A stretch of 64,000 nucleotides of DNA from Podarcis raffonei (Eukaryota; Chordata; Lepidosauria; Squamata; Lacertidae), in assembly GCF_027172205.1 (NCBI RefSeq), contig NC_070616.1:15986001-16050000 (forward strand), read 5' to 3'. The notes under the pieces are model-generated. The model ran no database searches and was not told the DNA's origin. It saw only the letters and a program-made list of their open reading frames with translations. The translations under genes were made by a program, and so were the position numbers. The first letter of the stretch is position 1. Every line of letters begins with the position of its first letter. This document shows positions 1 through 10,900 of this stretch, in pieces.

Positions 1-727
1 TCCAGAGCCGCAGCGCGCAGCCCCACGTCTAAAGTGTCAGACCACTGATGCTCCGTCTGAGTCTCCTCCCCCCTGACACCAATTTAAGATCCTAGCCTTG
101 CTCCACCTTCTCCGCTGCTCCTTCCTCCTCTGGGTCCGCCTGCCCGCCGGGGTTCCGCCCTTTCTAGCCTCTTCTCCTGCTGATTCCCCTGAGCCTTCTC
201 CCTCCCTCCGGCGGGCTTTAGGAGCTGGTTCCCCATCCGGGTCTCCTGCTGTTCCGCGCGCCTGCACATTTGAACTTGGCGCGCGCGCCCAGCCAGCAGC
301 TTTCCTCCTGACCGTTTCACTGCTGCTGCCACTGCTTCCCCCTTCGGGGGGGCTAGCTGCAACTGACCTCCCTTCCGTTCCCCCACTCTCCGATGGAGGC
401 GTGGTCAGCCCTGACTCCCTCTCTGGAGGAGACGCTGGCCCTGACACATGTGACTCCTCCCCCCCACTATGCTCTGGTGGGGAAACTGGTCCCGATCCTC
501 CACTGCTGCTTTGGGGTTCCCCTCTGGCTCCTTGTTTCTGGTGCGTCCCCCCTGGGACCCCCCTTGCCCTGACCATCGGCGCCCCCTTCTGGGAATCTTC
601 TGATTCGCTGGAGAAGCTCATGGAATCTCTCGGGCCACTGTCATACTCCCCTACGCTGCCCTCAGATTCTTCCCCTTCGCTCTCCCAATCCTCTCTCCCC
701 AGTGCTCCTGCTCCTGATTCCCTGACA
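1..727 (-). repeat. 3' LTR of the chromovirus, partial
   Basis: Matches 5873-6599 with no difference that I could see, and ends at 727 with CCTGACA where the two copies part. About 89 bp of its far end lies outside the window. The last part of the pol reading frame (down to 37) lies inside this LTR. Confidence 0.92.
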
Positions 728-3700
728 TCCATCCCCCCCTCGAAGCCCCCCCTTCCCCCCTCCCCCTCTTCGGGTGTGGGTTCCGGGTGCTCCAGTCCTG
801 TGGGTGTGAGTGCGGGATACCATTCTTCCCCCCTGGTGTGTAGCCGGTCCACTGGATCCGGCCCAACCGCAACGGGCTCGTCGACGTCGATTTCCTCTGC
901 TTCCATCTCTCTGCTGATGTGCCCGAATCCAGGATCCTCCCCCAACATGTTCATGTCCTCCCGTCCCCCGGGTACCTCTGGTGAGACTGCTTGCAAAGGT
1001 CCCCGCAGCAGCTCCCTGTGCCACCCCACCTCCGGTTGAGTGTCCCCCCAATAGGAGCGGTCTGTGGCAAACCCCGAGAGAGACCCCTCCGAGGAGCTAG
1101 TGTCCGGCGTCATCTCTTCAGCTGATGAAAAACCCTGGAACGTACTGGCTGACAGTGTGGGTGTGAAGAGCCAGTCGTCGAAAAACTCTGCCGGCATAGG
1201 TCTGTGTGGGAAGAGTGCATGGAACTCGTCTTTAAGATAGTGCTCCTCCACGGCATAGCACGGTACCCACCTGTTGGCACTGGCTGGGGTACCTTCCCTG
1301 GCGAGGAGGTATTCCACCCCCTCTTCCCCCCACCTCGAGTCCAAAATCTCCGTGACCTCGTTGAGTGGCGTCGCCCTCCGTGACCCCTCCCTCTTCGGAG
1401 ATTCACTAAGTGTGTCTGGCGCGTTCCCTGTCGCCTGAAACCTGTGGGGTTCCCTGTAGGGTGTGAGCACTGACCTATGAAAGACTGGGTGCATTCTGGA
1501 GCCCTCCGGGAGTGTCAACCGGAAGGCCACTGGATTGATTTGTGCCGCAACCTGGTAAGGTCCCAGCTGCTTGTGCTTGAGCTTCCTCTTAGCTAGCGTC
1601 CTGGCCGGCACTGCCTGGGCTGCTAACCAGACCCAGTCCCCCACCTGGATGTCCTCCCCGACCCTCCTGTGCTTGTCTGCCTGCATTTTGTAGGCGTGTT
1701 TCGCCAGTTCCAATTGCCTTCGGAGTTGCTCGTGGACCTCCTGTAACTCTGCTGCTAAGTGCTCTGCTCCCCTTGGCTCCCCCTCCCCCTTCGTCTCTAA
1801 CCCCGGGAAAGTTCTGGGATGCCGCCCATTATTGGCGAAGAACGGTGTCACTCCCGTAGACCCGTGCTTCGTGTTGTTGTAGGCAAACTCGGCCAGCGGT
1901 AGGTAGTCCACCCAGGTCGAGGGTTGTTGATTGGCGTAGCATCGCAGGTACTGCTGCATGACGGCGTTGACCCTCTCCGCTTGTCCGTTGGTCTGCGGGT
2001 GTCGTGCTGACGCTAAGTTGATCTTGACGTTCAGGATGCCCAGCAGCTTCTGCCAGAAGCTCGAGACGAATTGGCGACCCCGGTCGGACAGGATGGACCG
2101 CGGCAAGCCGTGAGCTTTGAACACGTGGTCTATGAACAGCTTGGCGGTCTGTTCCGCTGTGGCCACCTTCGCGCACGGAATAAAGTGCGCCATCTTGGTG
2201 AACATGTCTACGACCACGAGCACCGCTGTTTTGCCTCGCGAGCTGGGCAGATCTGTGACAAAGTCCAGGGCCACTCTCTCCCACGGTTCGAGCGGCGTCT
2301 GTAGGGGTTCTAGTAGACCCGCCGGCTTCCTGTGTACTGGCTTGGCCCTTTGGCAGGTGTCACACCTGGAGACGTAATCCGCGACTTCTCCCCTCACCTT
2401 GGGCCACCAAAAGTCTCTGGTTACTAATTCCGCCGTTTTGTCCTTGCCGAAGTGCCCAGCGCTGGGCGCGTCGTGTAGCTGCTGCAAGACTTTCGCGCGG
2501 AGGTCGTCTCCGGGCACGTAGAGAGCCCCTTTGCGGATGAGCAGTCCGTCTCGTATCTGGAACTCGTCGTCCTTCGCTGTGCCTTTTCGCACCTCCTCCA
2601 TCTTGGATTGTGCGAACGAATCCGTCTGCAGCGCTCGACGCACCGCGTCCAGGTCCACGGCAGCTGAAGCGCACGCCCACGCTTTCGGTGCGAAAATGTG
2701 CTTGGCCGCCACCGGCGCCGCTTCCTCGAGATACTGCGGCTTCCTGGATAGTGCATCCGCCATGACGTTGTTGTCTCCCGGGATGTATTCTATCCGGAAA
2801 TCGAAATCCGCAAAGAACTCCGCCCAGCGGATGTGTCTCTGGTTCAGGAACCGCGCCGTGCGCCAGTACTCCAGGTTCTTATGGTCCGTGCGGACTTGCA
2901 CTGTGTGTCTGGCTCCAACGAGGAAGTGCCGCCACGCCTTGAAAGCTGCATGAATGGCCAGCAACTCCCTGTCCCAGATGGTGTAGTTCTGTTCCGCCTT
3001 GCTGAGTTTCCTGGAGTAGAATGCGCACGGCCTCCATTCCCCTTGCGGATCTTGCTGCAACAGGACGGCCCCCACCGCTCTGTCCAAGGCGTCCGTCTCA
3101 ACCCTCATTGGTCTGCTGGGGTTTACATGTAGCAGCTGTTCTTCGGACGCGAAGAGACGCTTGAGTCTCCGAAAGGACTGCTCCGCCTGGTCCGTCCAGG
3201 TGAACTTCTTCTTCTTGGAGCTGAGGGTGTCCGTGATGGCCGCCGTCTCCTTCGCGAACCCTTTGATGAACTTGCGATAAAAGTTGGCGAAGCCGACGAA
3301 CTTCTGGACCTCCTTCCGATTGCGCGGGCTCTTCCAGTCCAACACCGCGCGGACCTTGGCGCTGTCCATGGCGAGTCCCTTGTCGGACAGCTTGTAGCCC
3401 AGAAAATCCACCTCCGTCATGTCGAACTGGCACTTCTCTAATTTGGCGTAAAGTCTGTGCTCCCGTAGCCTCTGCAGGACCTCCTTGACGTCCCTCTCGT
3501 GAGCCTCCTGCGATTCCGAGAAGATCAGGATGTCGTCCAGGAAGCAGACGCACTTCTTGTAGAGGAGTCCCGCTAACACATGATGCATGAAAGCTTGGAA
3601 GGTATGGGAGCCATTTTGCAGACCAAAAGGCATTACGCGATATTCATAGGTGCCTAAAGGTGTAAACATGGCTGTCTTCCACTCATCGCCCTCCCGCATG

Positions 3701-4617
3701 CGTATAAGGTTGTACGCCCCTCGTAGATCCAACTTGGTGAAGATCCGTCCCTTCCTCACCGTCGCGAGCAGGTCGTCGATCTTGGGCATGGGGAATGCTG
3801 CGGGCTTTGTTTTGGAATTTATGATCCTATAATCAACTATGAGTCTCCGTTGGGGCGTGTCCTTCTTCTTCACGAAAAACACGGGACTGCCCCCCACTGC
3901 TTTAGATTCTTGGATGAACCCCCGCTTCAAGTTGTGATCTACGAACTCCCTGAGTTCTTGCAGTTCATCTTCAGACATGGAATACAGTTTCCCAGTCGGC
4001 AGCGTCGCTCCCGGCAGGAGGTCAATCTTGCAGTCGTAAGGCCTGTGGGGAGGCAGCTTATCCGCTTCCCTCTCGCAGAAGACCTCCAAAAACTCCTTGT
4101 ACTTGTTGGGTACCGCTTGCACCATGCCTAGGTGTAGCTGCGGTTCATCCTCTTGCCCCTCCTCCTCCTGGCGGGTCTGGATGCAGTGTTCTGCGCAGTA
4201 GGAGGAGCAGAAGGTCAACTGCCGCTGGTACCATGCTAATGCCGGGCTGTGCCTATCCAGCCAACTCATACCCAACACTATGGGCGTGTCCGACAGGTGG
4301 GTGACGTTGAAGCTGATGACTTCGCGGTGGTTTCCAATTTGCATCACCATCGGTGGTGTTTGCTGTACCACCTCTCCTCCCAGTAGCTTCCTGCCATCGA
4401 CCGTGACGACGTTTAGGGGCATCGTGGCTGGCATGAGTGCTATGCGATGTTGCTTGATAAAGTCCATTCCAATAAAGTCTGCGTTGCTCCCAGAGTCAAT
4501 GGTTATTGGTACTTGCATGGTGTGCCCATTGGGCAACTGGAGCGATGCGGTGAGTTGCACCACTGGTTTGGGTGGGAGGGGGTCTGTGGGCTGTAAAATC
4601 TCTGGGGACTGCTTCAC
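37..4617 (-). CDS. pol: Chromovirus pol (PR-RT-RNaseH-INT) with a long LTR-encoded tail
   Basis: An open frame of 1526 codons. It shows an aspartic protease motif (DSG near residue 41), reverse transcriptase with the FLDD catalytic box near residue 360, RNase H (about 505-620), an integrase zinc finger (HHCC, about 712-755), the DDE core (about 775-885) and a divergent chromodomain-like segment (about 1075-1135). The last 230 or so codons run into the 3' LTR and encode a Ser/Gly/Pro/Glu-rich tail ending in a basic patch. The frame opens at the end of gag without an AUG, as expected for a family that makes Pol by recoding or read-through. Vertebrate relatives are sushi-type chromoviruses. The exact subfamily is not assigned. 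Confidence 0.9.
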   Translation of the reverse strand: MKQSPEILQPTDPLPPKPVVQLTASLQLPNGHTMQVPITIDSGSNADFIGMDFIKQHRIALMPATMPLNVVTVDGRKLLGGEVVQQTPPMVMQIGNHREVISFNVTHLSDTPIVLGMSWLDRHSPALAWYQRQLTFCSSYCAEHCIQTRQEEEGQEDEPQLHLGMVQAVPNKYKEFLEVFCEREADKLPPHRPYDCKIDLLPGATLPTGKLYSMSEDELQELREFVDHNLKRGFIQESKAVGGSPVFFVKKKDTPQRRLIVDYRIINSKTKPAAFPMPKIDDLLATVRKGRIFTKLDLRGAYNLIRMREGDEWKTAMFTPLGTYEYRVMPFGLQNGSHTFQAFMHHVLAGLLYKKCVCFLDDILIFSESQEAHERDVKEVLQRLREHRLYAKLEKCQFDMTEVDFLGYKLSDKGLAMDSAKVRAVLDWKSPRNRKEVQKFVGFANFYRKFIKGFAKETAAITDTLSSKKKKFTWTDQAEQSFRRLKRLFASEEQLLHVNPSRPMRVETDALDRAVGAVLLQQDPQGEWRPCAFYSRKLSKAEQNYTIWDRELLAIHAAFKAWRHFLVGARHTVQVRTDHKNLEYWRTARFLNQRHIRWAEFFADFDFRIEYIPGDNNVMADALSRKPQYLEEAAPVAAKHIFAPKAWACASAAVDLDAVRRALQTDSFAQSKMEEVRKGTAKDDEFQIRDGLLIRKGALYVPGDDLRAKVLQQLHDAPSAGHFGKDKTAELVTRDFWWPKVRGEVADYVSRCDTCQRAKPVHRKPAGLLEPLQTPLEPWERVALDFVTDLPSSRGKTAVLVVVDMFTKMAHFIPCAKVATAEQTAKLFIDHVFKAHGLPRSILSDRGRQFVSSFWQKLLGILNVKINLASARHPQTNGQAERVNAVMQQYLRCYANQQPSTWVDYLPLAEFAYNNTKHGSTGVTPFFANNGRHPRTFPGLETKGEGEPRGAEHLAAELQEVHEQLRRQLELAKHAYKMQADKHRRVGEDIQVGDWVWLAAQAVPARTLAKRKLKHKQLGPYQVAAQINPVAFRLTLPEGSRMHPVFHRSVLTPYREPHRFQATGNAPDTLSESPKREGSRRATPLNEVTEILDSRWGEEGVEYLLAREGTPASANRWVPCYAVEEHYLKDEFHALFPHRPMPAEFFDDWLFTPTLSASTFQGFSSAEEMTPDTSSSEGSLSGFATDRSYWGDTQPEVGWHRELLRGPLQAVSPEVPGGREDMNMLGEDPGFGHISREMEAEEIDVDEPVAVGPDPVDRLHTRGEEWYPALTPTGLEHPEPTPEEGEGGRGGFEGGMDVRESGAGALGREDWESEGEESEGSVGEYDSGPRDSMSFSSESEDSQKGAPMVRARGVPGGTHQKQGARGEPQSSSGGSGPVSPPEHSGGEESHVSGPASPPERESGLTTPPSESGGTEGRSVAASPPEGGSSGSSSETVRRKAAGWARAPSSNVQARGTAGDPDGEPAPKARRREGEGSGESAGEEARKGGTPAGRRTQRRKEQRRRWSKARILNWCQGGGDSDGASVV

Positions 4618-5690
4618 TGACTTGCCTGGTTGGGCCCCAGTGGCTCTGTTTCCAACCAGGCTTCTTCTTCCCCCTGCAGCTGTTTCGGCTGCTCACCTGT
4701 TCCCTTTACTGTTGCTGAGGCTGCAGTGTGCTTCTGGAGCCTCTGGGGACACTCTTTGGCCATGTGCTGTGCACTGTCGCAGATGTAACACTTCCTGGTC
4801 CCTCTAGGAGCCTTCCTCTTGACTGCTCCCGGTGTTTGGGCTCTGCTGGCAGTCTGAGCCCTGGCACCACCAATCTCCATCGGCTCTTCTCCCCTTCCTA
4901 ACGGAGGCATGGACAGCGCCCGCCCCGCCTCTCTGGGAAAGAAAGGGGTTGTCCTGGCTGGGGTGCTTGCCTTACGTCCTTCCTCCCTGCTCCAAGGGCG
5001 TCCTTCCAGGCGCACACCAATTGCCAACGCTCTTTGGGCAACTTCTTGGGTACTTTGGGGTCGTTCCCCTCTTGCCAGCTCATCTTTCACCTCTCCACTT
5101 AGCCCCTCCCAGAACAGGTCTCTGACAGCAATAGAGTCCTTCTCCCAGCCCAGCACGTTCAGTAAGGCAAAAAAGCGCGAGTGATATTGCCTCACCGTCG
5201 CTTTCCCTTGCTGTAGTCCATGCATTTCCCTCCGAGCAATATCTACATCTACCGTAGATTTAAAGCAAGCGTCCATAGCTTTGATAAATGCATCGGAATC
5301 TTTGAGGGCGGGGTCTTTTTCGCGCCACAAATTCCGCAGCCACGCTTTTGCTTCCCCATGCAAATGAGTGATTATGAAGCCCACCTTCTCTTCCTCATCT
5401 CTAAAGTCTTTCCGAAGCAAATTGAGCGCGTAAACCACGTCAGCTCTGAAGTTAGGGTATTGTTGCAGGTTCCCATCAAAGTGGGCCACTAGGCTGCCCC
5501 CCCTCTTCCCGAGGCCAACTCCCTCCGGTTTGGGTCCTGGCAGCCCCTCTTTCCCCCAACGGTCCCACCTGGCCTGCAGATCCCGGCAGAGCGCTACTGC
5601 TTCTTCTTCTCTTTTCCTGGATGCTGCTACTTCTGCGTAAAGCGTTGTGACTGCTTCTTGCAGTTCTTTCACCTGGCTCTCTGTAGTCAT
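4614..5690 (-). CDS. gag: Chromovirus gag (capsid/nucleocapsid)
   Basis: A 358-residue frame starting at ATG (5688-5690). It has an N-terminal coiled stretch, a central capsid-like region of the Ty3/gypsy retrotransposon gag type (residues about 75-210), and one CCHC zinc knuckle near residues 297-312 (C-x2-C-x4-H-x4-C), which is the nucleocapsid signature. It packages element RNA into cytoplasmic particles. The stop overlaps the opening of the pol frame, the usual gag-pol layout in this family. This is the structural part of a mobile element, not a host gene. Confidence 0.9.
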   Translation of the reverse strand: MTTESQVKELQEAVTTLYAEVAASRKREEEAVALCRDLQARWDRWGKEGLPGPKPEGVGLGKRGGSLVAHFDGNLQQYPNFRADVVYALNLLRKDFRDEEEKVGFIITHLHGEAKAWLRNLWREKDPALKDSDAFIKAMDACFKSTVDVDIARREMHGLQQGKATVRQYHSRFFALLNVLGWEKDSIAVRDLFWEGLSGEVKDELARGERPQSTQEVAQRALAIGVRLEGRPWSREEGRKASTPARTTPFFPREAGRALSMPPLGRGEEPMEIGGARAQTASRAQTPGAVKRKAPRGTRKCYICDSAQHMAKECPQRLQKHTAASATVKGTGEQPKQLQGEEEAWLETEPLGPNQASQ

Positions 5691-5783
5691 CTTTGCCTCT
5701 CTTCGTGAGCTCGCAAAACACCAAGTCTTGCCCCTCGCTGCACCAACTCACGCTGCGAGGTTTTTATTGGAGACGGAGCATAC

Positions 5784-6599
5784 TGTCAGGGCTGCCCTAG
5801 GTCCCAGCTCACAAAGGACCAACGCTGCTTCGTTGTTAAGTATAAAAGTCTTTATTGAAGTTCAGTTTCACTTCCAGAGCCGCAGCGCGCAGCCCCACGT
5901 CTAAAGTGTCAGACCACTGATGCTCCGTCTGAGTCTCCTCCCCCCTGACACCAATTTAAGATCCTAGCCTTGCTCCACCTTCTCCGCTGCTCCTTCCTCC
6001 TCTGGGTCCGCCTGCCCGCCGGGGTTCCGCCCTTTCTAGCCTCTTCTCCTGCTGATTCCCCTGAGCCTTCTCCCTCCCTCCGGCGGGCTTTAGGAGCTGG
6101 TTCCCCATCCGGGTCTCCTGCTGTTCCGCGCGCCTGCACATTTGAACTTGGCGCGCGCGCCCAGCCAGCAGCTTTCCTCCTGACCGTTTCACTGCTGCTG
6201 CCACTGCTTCCCCCTTCGGGGGGGCTAGCTGCAACTGACCTCCCTTCCGTTCCCCCACTCTCCGATGGAGGCGTGGTCAGCCCTGACTCCCTCTCTGGAG
6301 GAGACGCTGGCCCTGACACATGTGACTCCTCCCCCCCACTATGCTCTGGTGGGGAAACTGGTCCCGATCCTCCACTGCTGCTTTGGGGTTCCCCTCTGGC
6401 TCCTTGTTTCTGGTGCGTCCCCCCTGGGACCCCCCTTGCCCTGACCATCGGCGCCCCCTTCTGGGAATCTTCTGATTCGCTGGAGAAGCTCATGGAATCT
6501 CTCGGGCCACTGTCATACTCCCCTACGCTGCCCTCAGATTCTTCCCCTTCGCTCTCCCAATCCTCTCTCCCCAGTGCTCCTGCTCCTGATTCCCTGACA
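5784..6599 (-). repeat. 5' LTR of the chromovirus
   Basis: The right edge at 6599 is set by comparison with the left copy. The inner edge at 5784 is inferred from the inverted ends TGTCAGG...CCTGACA. On the minus strand an AATAAA poly(A) signal lies close to the LTR 3' end (tttatt near 5851 on the plus strand). I could not assign a primer-binding site with confidence just inside 5784. Confidence 0.88.
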
Positions 6600-6700
6600 G
6601 GTGCTTTATAGTATCTTTTAAAAACTGCTTGGTAACCATCTTTGGTGAAGAGTGGTACAGAAATCTCTTAATAAAAATAAAGAAAAACTAGCAAACTTAC

Positions 6701-7882
6701 AGGAGTCAGATTAAAGAACTGGTCAGATTCTGCTGAGTCCAGAAAGTCCAGAAGCTCAATCTCAAACAAGACTGTGGCATTGGGAGGGATCAAAGGAGGG
6801 CAGCCCGCAGCTCCAAAAGCGTAACTTGGCTTGAACAAAAATCTTGCCAGCTCTCCTTTCTTCATTGTCAGTAGACCAATCTCCATTCCTCCAAGAGTGA
6901 TGTCTGGGAATGCAAAAAAGAGCAAGGTTTATTTCTCAAATGTATGTACTGCAGTAGGGACGCGGGTGGCGCTGTGGGTAAAAGCCTCAGCGCCTAGGGC
7001 TTGCCGATCGAAAGGTCGGCGGTTCGAATCCCCGCTGCGGGGTGCGCTCCCGCTGCTCGGTCCCAGCACCTGCCAACCTGGCAATTCGAAAGCACCCCAG
7101 GTGCAAGTAGATAAATAGGGACCGCTTACTGGCGGGAAGGTAAACGCCGTTTCCGTGTGCTGCGCTGGCTCACCAGATGCAGCTTTGTCACGCTGGCCAC
7201 GTGACCCGGAAGTGTCTCCGGACAGCGCTGGCCCCCGGCCTATAGAGTGAGATGGGCGCACAACCCCAGAGTCTGTCAAGACTGGCCCGTACGGGCAGGG
7301 GTACCTTTACCTTTACCTTTATGTACTGCAGTACTAAGTCATAGTGGAAGACATCATCCTTGATCCAAGGTACGCTTCAGATTGGGCCTGACCCAGGACA
7401 ATTTGGCCCCAACTCAGGCCCCCAGAAAAATCAAATCTTTGGATGCATGAAATTTGGAGAGCTATCCTGGCCTCCCTCTTAAAGGATCCCAAATAGTTTG
7501 CTTACTATCATAGAAACTAGGCATGAATGCACCTAACAAGTCCAGTTTTTATATTTAAGTGCTAGTGCACGCACACTATTTTATTATCTCATAGGAACAC
7601 ATGGTCATTTTGGGCTTACCTTCACCAAGTTTCATGAGTCTATGATTCCTTCTGTAGCAGTTTGTGTCAAAGGGTCTGTCCATGTGTTCCAAGTAACCTG
7701 AAAATTTCACTGAGAAAATTAAAAGTTAGAGGAGAGTAAATCAGTTTCAGTTAGGAAGGTTGAACATAGTTTCTATTTTTATCCGTAACAGACAACTACT
7801 ATGCGTGCATCTGAAGAACTGTGAACGCACAAGAAAGCTTATACCAAGAACAAACTTAGTTGGTCTCTAAGGTGCTACTGGA

Positions 7883-7935
<53 letters not shown>

Positions 7936-10900
7936 ACTGCATCAGACCAACATGGCTACCTACCTGAATCTAGACAACTACTAGCAATCCTTGTTTCCAA
8001 TAAACCATGCTGCATTGTCCCAGGAAATTGCAGAGAGCACATAAATTTCATCCATTACGGAAAAATTGCAAAATGGTGTAGCATTTGCTCAAGCTTTTTC
8101 AGGTTCTGTAATAGTCATCAAACTACATTTTCCTGCATTCATTAAAAAACCTGAAGGCAAAAACCTAAGGGCTCCCCAGTAGCCTTAGAAGCTACTCACA
8201 GCAAAACAGTCTTTCCCAACCTGCTGCCTGGGTCCCATGGGACTGATAGGAATGGTAGTCCATAACACCTGAAGGGCAGCAAGTTGGGGAATATTACATT
8301 AAAGTCTAAAGGACCTGTATGACAAAAGAGTACCTGCTCACTTCCACCATACTCTTGGGTGCTAAAAAGCACAAAACAGCTTCAAACTTGGAGTTTGGGG
8401 TTGCTTATTACGGTAAATGGAAACCACAAACAAAATCTACAGTGTACATCCATGGAGATTTTAGGTCATTGGCTAAATACTTAATCCATTCTTGGCTAAA
8501 GTACTAATACCACTCTTATTTAAATGTTAACATTCAGATTCAGAAAGCCACCCTCAACATTGCTAGAATTAGCTTCTGAGGGAAAGTGCACAGGGAATCC
8601 TTCCACATAGTCCATATTAAATCACACATTAAAGTGCTTCTTGGGGGGTTATAAAGGGAGCTAATGGAAATCAATAACTTGTGGTATAAACCACTATTCA
8701 AATGTCAAACTTGATGGTGCCGATGTCAACTGAAAAGACAAGTTAACTTGTTAAAAGAACAAAATCCACTTTAATTTGTGCAAAGACCAAACTAGGCATG
8801 AACATGTCTAGTTTTTTTCTCATTTAAACAACAGAACTGTGGTGCAGAGTGCTCATCCTTTCCCCTTCATCAACATGGTCCTGATCCACATTCTCACACC
8901 CCAGCTCCTATTGGTCCCACAAGGCAGCTTTTGGCAAGAGGAGGGATTAACATCCAGGCCACAGCAGGAAAGGGGGGGAAGTGGCTATTCAATGCAATAC
9001 TATGCATTTATAGGGACTTACCCAATGCCTTGGTAAGCCTGCTTAACACCACAACCATAGACTTGTCAGCACAAGGTTCTTTTACCTAATATGGATGCAT
9101 CAGGAGGCACCGTTTCACCAGAGCCGGCACGGATAATCTCTTTCAACACTCCATGGTCTCCAGTAACATCCTGCATCCGTTGACCCAGCCGGTGGTAAGG
9201 AGACTTTGGAAACAAGGGTATGGCAAAGCAAAATGTTATTTATGGACTGCTTAATGCCAAGACAGGCTTCTGTTGTATTATTAGCATTAATGTTGTATTA
9301 TTAATATGGATTTCTTCAAATGTCTTTTTAAATCGGGTCAAAGCTCAGTGGCAGAGGACCTGCTTTGCTTGTACAGTGGTACCTCGGGTTACATACGCTT
9401 CAGGTTACATACGCTTCAGGTTACAGACTCCGCTAACCCAGAAATAGTACCTCGGGTTAAGAACTTTGCTTCAGGATGAGAACAGAAATCGTGCTCTGGT
9501 GGCGCGGCGGCAGCAGGAGGCCCCATTAGCTAAAGTGGTGCTTCAGGTTGAGAACAGTTTCAGGTTAAGTACAGACCTCCGGAACGAATTAAGTACTTAA
9601 CCTGAGGTACCACTGTAGAAGTTCCCAGGTTCAATCCCCAACAGGATATTCCAGACAGGGTTGGGGAGTGACCTCCGAGTCTAAAACCCTGGAGAGCTAG
9701 TATCAGCCAGCCTAGATAACACTTGGCAGTACTCTGACTCAGTACAAGGCAACTTCCTAATGAATGAAACTATTGCTTAAAGCCACAGCCTAGAATAAAC
9801 AATGGAGCATTCTGACATATTTGATGGACTGATATATAAAAAACAGAAAAATAATACACCCTCACAGTGTAAATCATGCACTAAGGTAAAGGGACCCCTG
9901 GCCATTAGGTCCAGTCGTGACCGACTCTGGGGTTGCGGCGCTCATCTCGCTTTATTGGCCGAGGGAGCCGGCGTTTGTCTGCAGACAGCTTCTGGGTCAT
10001 GTGGCCAGCATGACTAAGCCGCTTCTGGTGAACCAGAGCAGCGCATGGAAACGCCGTTTACCTTCCCGCTGGAGCAGTACCTATTTATCTACTTGCACTT
10101 TGACATGCGTTCGAACTGCTAGGTTGGCAGGAGCAGGAACCGAACAACGGGAGCTCACCCTGTAGCAGGAATTCGAACCACCAACCTTCCGATTGGCAAG
10201 TTCTAGGCTCTGTGGTTTAACCCACAGCGCCACCCGCATCCCTAAATCATGCACTACCCCTCTACAATTGGCTATAAAAATGTTAAAAGTAAAACAGAAG
10301 CACCCATAAATCTCCCTATGATTTTGGAACTTGCCCACTGTTTTCCTCAGTTGCCAGAGGCCATTACATATATGCCTGCAAATATGAGTCTGGCAGAAAC
10401 TGGAGAATGTGAGCAAGTGCTCACAGTGCTCATATAAGTGACAGCCAATGGGAGACATCCTTGGCCTCACTTGTGTCACAGAATGTTATTATACCTCCGA
10501 TCCAAGAAATTGGAGACAGAAGGCTGTAGATCATTTCCTTTATGATGAATGCAGACTTGCAAATATTATGTAAACTAGCTTTGGCTGTTTTGGACTCTTA
10601 CATAAATTCAAATTTAGCCAAAACTGCCAAAGGCAAACCTATATATACAGCACACTATATATTAAGAGACCTGCCTAAAAATATATTTATTGTTCATAAT
10701 TCAACTTGAACAGTAGCATAAGCTCCCCCCCCTTTTTTAAGGAACACCTTGATTTGCACTGGCTTTGGCAGTCCTTAGGGTACTGATATTTTGCTGCATT
10801 GGTTTGTTTTGCTTATTAGTCCTCTCTTTCACAGCAAAGCTGTGCTTTTCATTGAATCCTGCACTTGAAAGGGACTACCAAAGGTCATTGAGTCCAACCC

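Larger units (their letters stand above)
1..6599 (-). mobile_element. Ty3/gypsy chromovirus-type LTR retrotransposon, looks whole, cut by left window edge
   Basis: A direct repeat (1-727 matches 5873-6599) brackets long gag and pol frames on the minus strand. The right repeat ends in CCTGACA at 6599 and the matching inverted end TGTCAGG lies at 5784, giving an LTR of about 816 bp. On the minus strand a G-rich polypurine tract lies directly before the left LTR (just right of 727). Order on the minus strand is LTR, gag, protease, RT, RNase H, integrase, chromodomain-like tail, LTR. Both coding frames are long and open, so the copy appears whole with no obvious break. The LTR copies look identical over 727 bp, which implies a very recent insertion. 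The target duplication cannot be checked because the left end is outside the window. Host context: it lies within an FKBP6 intron, in the same direction as that gene. Confidence 0.93.

Noticed and set aside
98-1039. Plus-strand open frame of 313 codons, repeated at 5970-6611
   Set aside because: It is the reverse of the LTR and the pol tail. The copy at 5970 is simply the other LTR.
5700-5783. Primer-binding site of the LTR element
   Set aside because: No clear match to a tRNA 3' end directly inside the LTR edge; a ttggtgcagcgagg stretch near 5740 was considered but not convincing.
6957-7060. tRNA-like sequence with A and B boxes
   Set aside because: It is the head of a Sauria SINE, with the body, the ACCTTT tail and target duplications; not a tRNA gene. 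The same holds for 9335-9650 and 10140-10242.
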